Assembly (NCBI RefSeq): GCF_020519665.1
Contig: NZ_CP084703.1
Coordinates: 2,914,001 to 2,978,000 of the forward strand
Reading direction: 5' to 3'
DNA from: Bacillus shivajii
GTDB lineage: Bacteria; Bacillota; Bacilli; Bacillales; Salisediminibacteriaceae
DNA: 64,000 nt
Below the pieces are notes generated by a model. It searched no databases and was not told the DNA's origin. It was given only the letters and a program-made list of their open reading frames with translations. Positions within the stretch are counted from its first letter, which is position 1. Every line of letters starts with the position of its first letter. The translations under genes and the position numbers were made by a program. Below, in pieces: positions 61,873 to 64,000 of the stretch.

Positions 61873-62580
61873 ATGGTGAATTACACAGACATGCTTGCAG
61901 CATATGGCATAGCAAAAGCTCGGCCTGGAGGAATGACTTCAACTAACAAAGTGTTGCTTGAAAATCCATTACCAAATCATGCTCATGTACTTGAAGTAGG
62001 ATGTGGTCTTGGTGATACAAGTAAATTTATTGCTGATAAATTTCAAGCAACTGTAAAAGCTGTAGATGCTCATGAAAAAATGATAAAAAAAGCGAAAAAG
62101 CGCCATGGTACTAGTGACAACATTTCATTTATACACAGTGACATCACTTCTAAAAACTTTCCTAACGATTCCTTTGATGCAATCCTTTGTGAATCTGTCT
62201 TGTCATTTAACGATATAAATCACCTTTTACAAACGTTTTATCAATGGCTTAAGCCAAAGGGAAAATTGTTTTTATTAGAGCCTGTATACCATGGGGGCCT
62301 AACAAAAGAAGAATTTTATCAGTACAAAAATTTTTATGGATTTTCAGAAATCCATGCATCTGACAGTTGGCCTACTCTCTTGAAAAAATATCACTTCCAT
62401 CTTCTTAAAATATATAATAGTACTGAGTTTTCTTTAGAAGTTGAGGAGGATACTTTCCCAGAAATGGTGCTAGATCCGTCCATTCCCGAGGATGTTCAAA
62501 AATTAATGGAAAGCCATATACAATTAAACGAAAATCTAATCGCTTATTTTGACTTTATTTATATTGTTAGCGAGAAATAG
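61873..62580 (+). CDS. Class I SAM-dependent methyltransferase
   Basis: 235 residues. SAM-binding motif I VLEVGCGLGDTSKFIAD (about residues 37-53), motif II VKAVDAHEKM, post motif DAILCESVLSFNDIN and LLEPVYHGG. No cofactor partner gene suggests its substrate; the closest pattern is of UbiE/arsenite-type methyltransferases, but the conserved Cys of ArsM are missing. Ribosome site AAGGAGGAAATAAG follows directly after an R1 repeat. Confidence 0.88.
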   Translation: MVNYTDMLAAYGIAKARPGGMTSTNKVLLENPLPNHAHVLEVGCGLGDTSKFIADKFQATVKAVDAHEKMIKKAKKRHGTSDNISFIHSDITSKNFPNDSFDAILCESVLSFNDINHLLQTFYQWLKPKGKLFLLEPVYHGGLTKEEFYQYKNFYGFSEIHASDSWPTLLKKYHFHLLKIYNSTEFSLEVEEDTFPEMVLDPSIPEDVQKLMESHIQLNENLIAYFDFIYIVSEK

Positions 62581-62590
62581 TATAAAAAAC

Positions 62591-62625
62591 GGGTGCCATA
62601 ACGTTAATTTCTAACTTAGGCACCC
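62591..62625. terminator. Bidirectional terminator
   Basis: Arms GGGTGCC (62591-62597) and GGCACCC (62619-62625) between convergent methyltransferase and chemoreceptor genes. Confidence 0.78.
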
Positions 62626-62631
62626 ACACTT

Positions 62632-64000
62632 TTAATATTTAAACTTACGTACACTCTTTTGTAACTCTTCTGCTAATCTTGCTAAAGAATCACTTGAATT
62701 TGCAATCTCTTCAACTGAAGCTGTCTGCTCTTCCATTGCGGCTGACATTTCCTCAGTACTTGCTGCATTTTCTTGTGAGATTGCTGATAAACTTTCTATA
62801 ATTTGAACCATTTCTTCTTTTCTTTCTTTTACTGCCTCACCAGACATATTTAAATCAGTAATGGTCCCTTGCATACGATCAATAGAGTTTGCAATCCCTT
62901 CGAACGTTTCTGTTGTTTTATTTACACTGTCTGACTGAATACTTGCGATCTTTTTAGAATTTTTCATGACTTGGACTGCTTCTTCCGTTTTCCCTTTTAA
63001 CAATTCGATAATAGACGTGATTTCTTCAGAGAATTGATTTGACTGTTCTGCCAGCTTTCTAATTTCATCGGCCACAACCGCAAACCCTTTCCCTGCTTCT
63101 CCAGCTCTTGCTGCTTCAATTGATGCATTTAAGGCTAAAAGATTCGTTTGTTCGGAAATGTTTTGAATCATCCCACTCGCATTAACGATTTTATCTGCAT
63201 TATCATTTGTTTCTTGAATAATTCCTTCTACTTCTTCTGCACTATGATTATTTGAATTTGTTTTTTCAATAAGGTCTTGCATCAATGTTAAACCATTATC
63301 TTTTAAATCGGTGATCTCATCACTAATTTTTGATAAATGCACACTGTTTTCTCGATTACTTTCAACTACGCTACTTAACTCATTAATACTTTCTCTACCT
63401 TTTTCTGTATCTTGCGCCTGGTCACTTGCACTTCTTGAGATTTCTTCAATTGTTTTCGCTACTTCTTCTGAAGCTTTCGCTGACTGGTCACTTGTAGCTG
63501 TCAATTGTTCAGATGAAGAAGCTAACTGCTCTGAGGCTGATGTAACTTGGGACATCAGTACCCGTAAGTTCTGTTTCATATCATTAAAGCTTTGGGAGAT
63601 CTCCCCTAATTCATCATTATTTTTCTCTTCATAATGATTACTTAAATCTCCTTCTCCTGCTTCTTTAACACTCTCTATGATCCGACTCACTCTTCTTTTT
63701 ATTCGCTTAGTCAATAATAATAGCGCACCAACCGTTAAAGAAAGAACAACCATTAAAGTAATGATCACTCGATTAAAGATTTCCGACATAGTAGTGCTTA
63801 TTGCCTCTTGAGAAGTTGCTACAAACCACATCCCTAAAATTTCATTATTCTCATTAAGAATTGGTCTGTATGCCGTTTGCAAATCTACTCCTAATATATC
63901 AGCACTTCCAAAATACTCTTGGCCTTCTTCCAGGACTAGCCTTGTTACTTCGCCAGTAGCTTCGACAGATACTGCTCTTTCATCATTAATGATTAAGTTT
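62632..64000 (-). CDS. Methyl-accepting chemotaxis protein (5' end cut by window)
   Basis: Open to the right edge, at least 456 residues. The visible N-terminal part is a Cache-type sensor ([31 protein letters not shown]), then one membrane segment ([19 protein letters not shown]), HAMP (residues after [13 protein letters not shown]), and the MA domain with [38 protein letters not shown]. Its ligand is unknown. It differs from the 21661 receptor, having a Cache sensor rather than a four-helix bundle. Confidence 0.92.
   Translation of the reverse strand, partial: NLIINDERAVSVEATGEVTRLVLEEGQEYFGSADILGVDLQTAYRPILNENNEILGMWFVATSQEAISTTMSEIFNRVIITLMVVLSLTVGALLLLTKRIKRRVSRIIESVKEAGEGDLSNHYEEKNNDELGEISQSFNDMKQNLRVLMSQVTSASEQLASSSEQLTATSDQSAKASEEVAKTIEEISRSASDQAQDTEKGRESINELSSVVESNRENSVHLSKISDEITDLKDNGLTLMQDLIEKTNSNNHSAEEVEGIIQETNDNADKIVNASGMIQNISEQTNLLALNASIEAARAGEAGKGFAVVADEIRKLAEQSNQFSEEITSIIELLKGKTEEAVQVMKNSKKIASIQSDSVNKTTETFEGIANSIDRMQGTITDLNMSGEAVKERKEEMVQIIESLSAISQENAASTEEMSAAMEEQTASVEEIANSSDSLARLAEELQKSVRKFKY

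Noticed and set aside
1-64000. tRNA, rRNA, riboswitch and prophage features
   Set aside because: Looked for cloverleaf ends, conserved leader motifs and phage genes; none convincing, so none called.

Overview
The window reads as chromosome of a low-GC, spore-forming Bacillaceae bacterium, probably an alkaliphile or haloalkaliphile. Signs are AT-rich sequence with strong AGGAGG-type ribosome sites, lipoproteins and binding proteins whose exported parts are very rich in Asp/Glu, and Bacillus-type genes (Fnr with a C-terminal Cys cluster, mdxEFG, a ywqA-like SNF2 helicase, YvrJ/DUF1659/DUF2922, a spore-coat-like His/Met-rich protein). No tRNA, rRNA, CRISPR array, prophage or transposase was seen.

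Layout. 0-14 kb: housekeeping and small genes (GNAT, azlCD, a hemerythrin with a good Fnr-type promoter, NifU-N protein, SNF2 helicase with a shortened partner, BsuPI lipoprotein, YitT, rhodanese, AI-2E-type permease). 13.7-24.4 kb: a maltodextrin region on the minus strand (LacI regulator, GH31 alpha-glucosidase, mdxG, mdxF, mdxE), a chemoreceptor and an AraC regulator; matching LacI-type operators lie in front of mdxE and of the chemoreceptor. 24.6-33.5 kb: a MATE exporter, then a TAXI/TRAP transporter, an RpiR regulator, a class III aminotransferase and a KamA-type radical SAM aminomutase, which look like one amino-acid system. 33.6-46 kb: a lipoprotein, the His/Met/Gln repeat protein, hydrolases, a B12-type radical SAM protein, EamA, an M20 amidohydrolase, a PAS-STAS protein, and a thiol/copper-type group (YtkA-like, thioredoxin-like, CcdA). 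47-64 kb: PAP2 phosphatase, a PCYC-type lipoprotein with an in-frame UGA, an EAL protein, pterin dehydratase, arsC/arsR, pcp, the DUF1659-DUF2922-YvrJ trio, Fnr, membrane proteins, a methyltransferase and a chemoreceptor cut by the right edge.

The most striking observation is the PCYC-type lipoprotein at 48502-48960. Its frame is interrupted once by TGA, exactly where this family has the first Cys of a CxxC, giving a possible U-G-I-C motif. A 6-bp hairpin with G as the second loop base begins its loop 22 nt after the UGA, as expected of a bacterial SECIS. It may be a selenoprotein; no Sec machinery is in this window, so a nonsense mutation remains possible.

The second theme is intergenic repeats: families I call R1 to R6. 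R2 is an element of about 0.4-0.5 kb with 14-15 bp terminal inverted repeats and internal arrays of hairpin units of the type CTGCGACGAGTAACCGCAG. It occurs four times between 46 and 61 kb, once carrying nested R3 and R1 copies, and once splitting the DUF2922/YvrJ pair.
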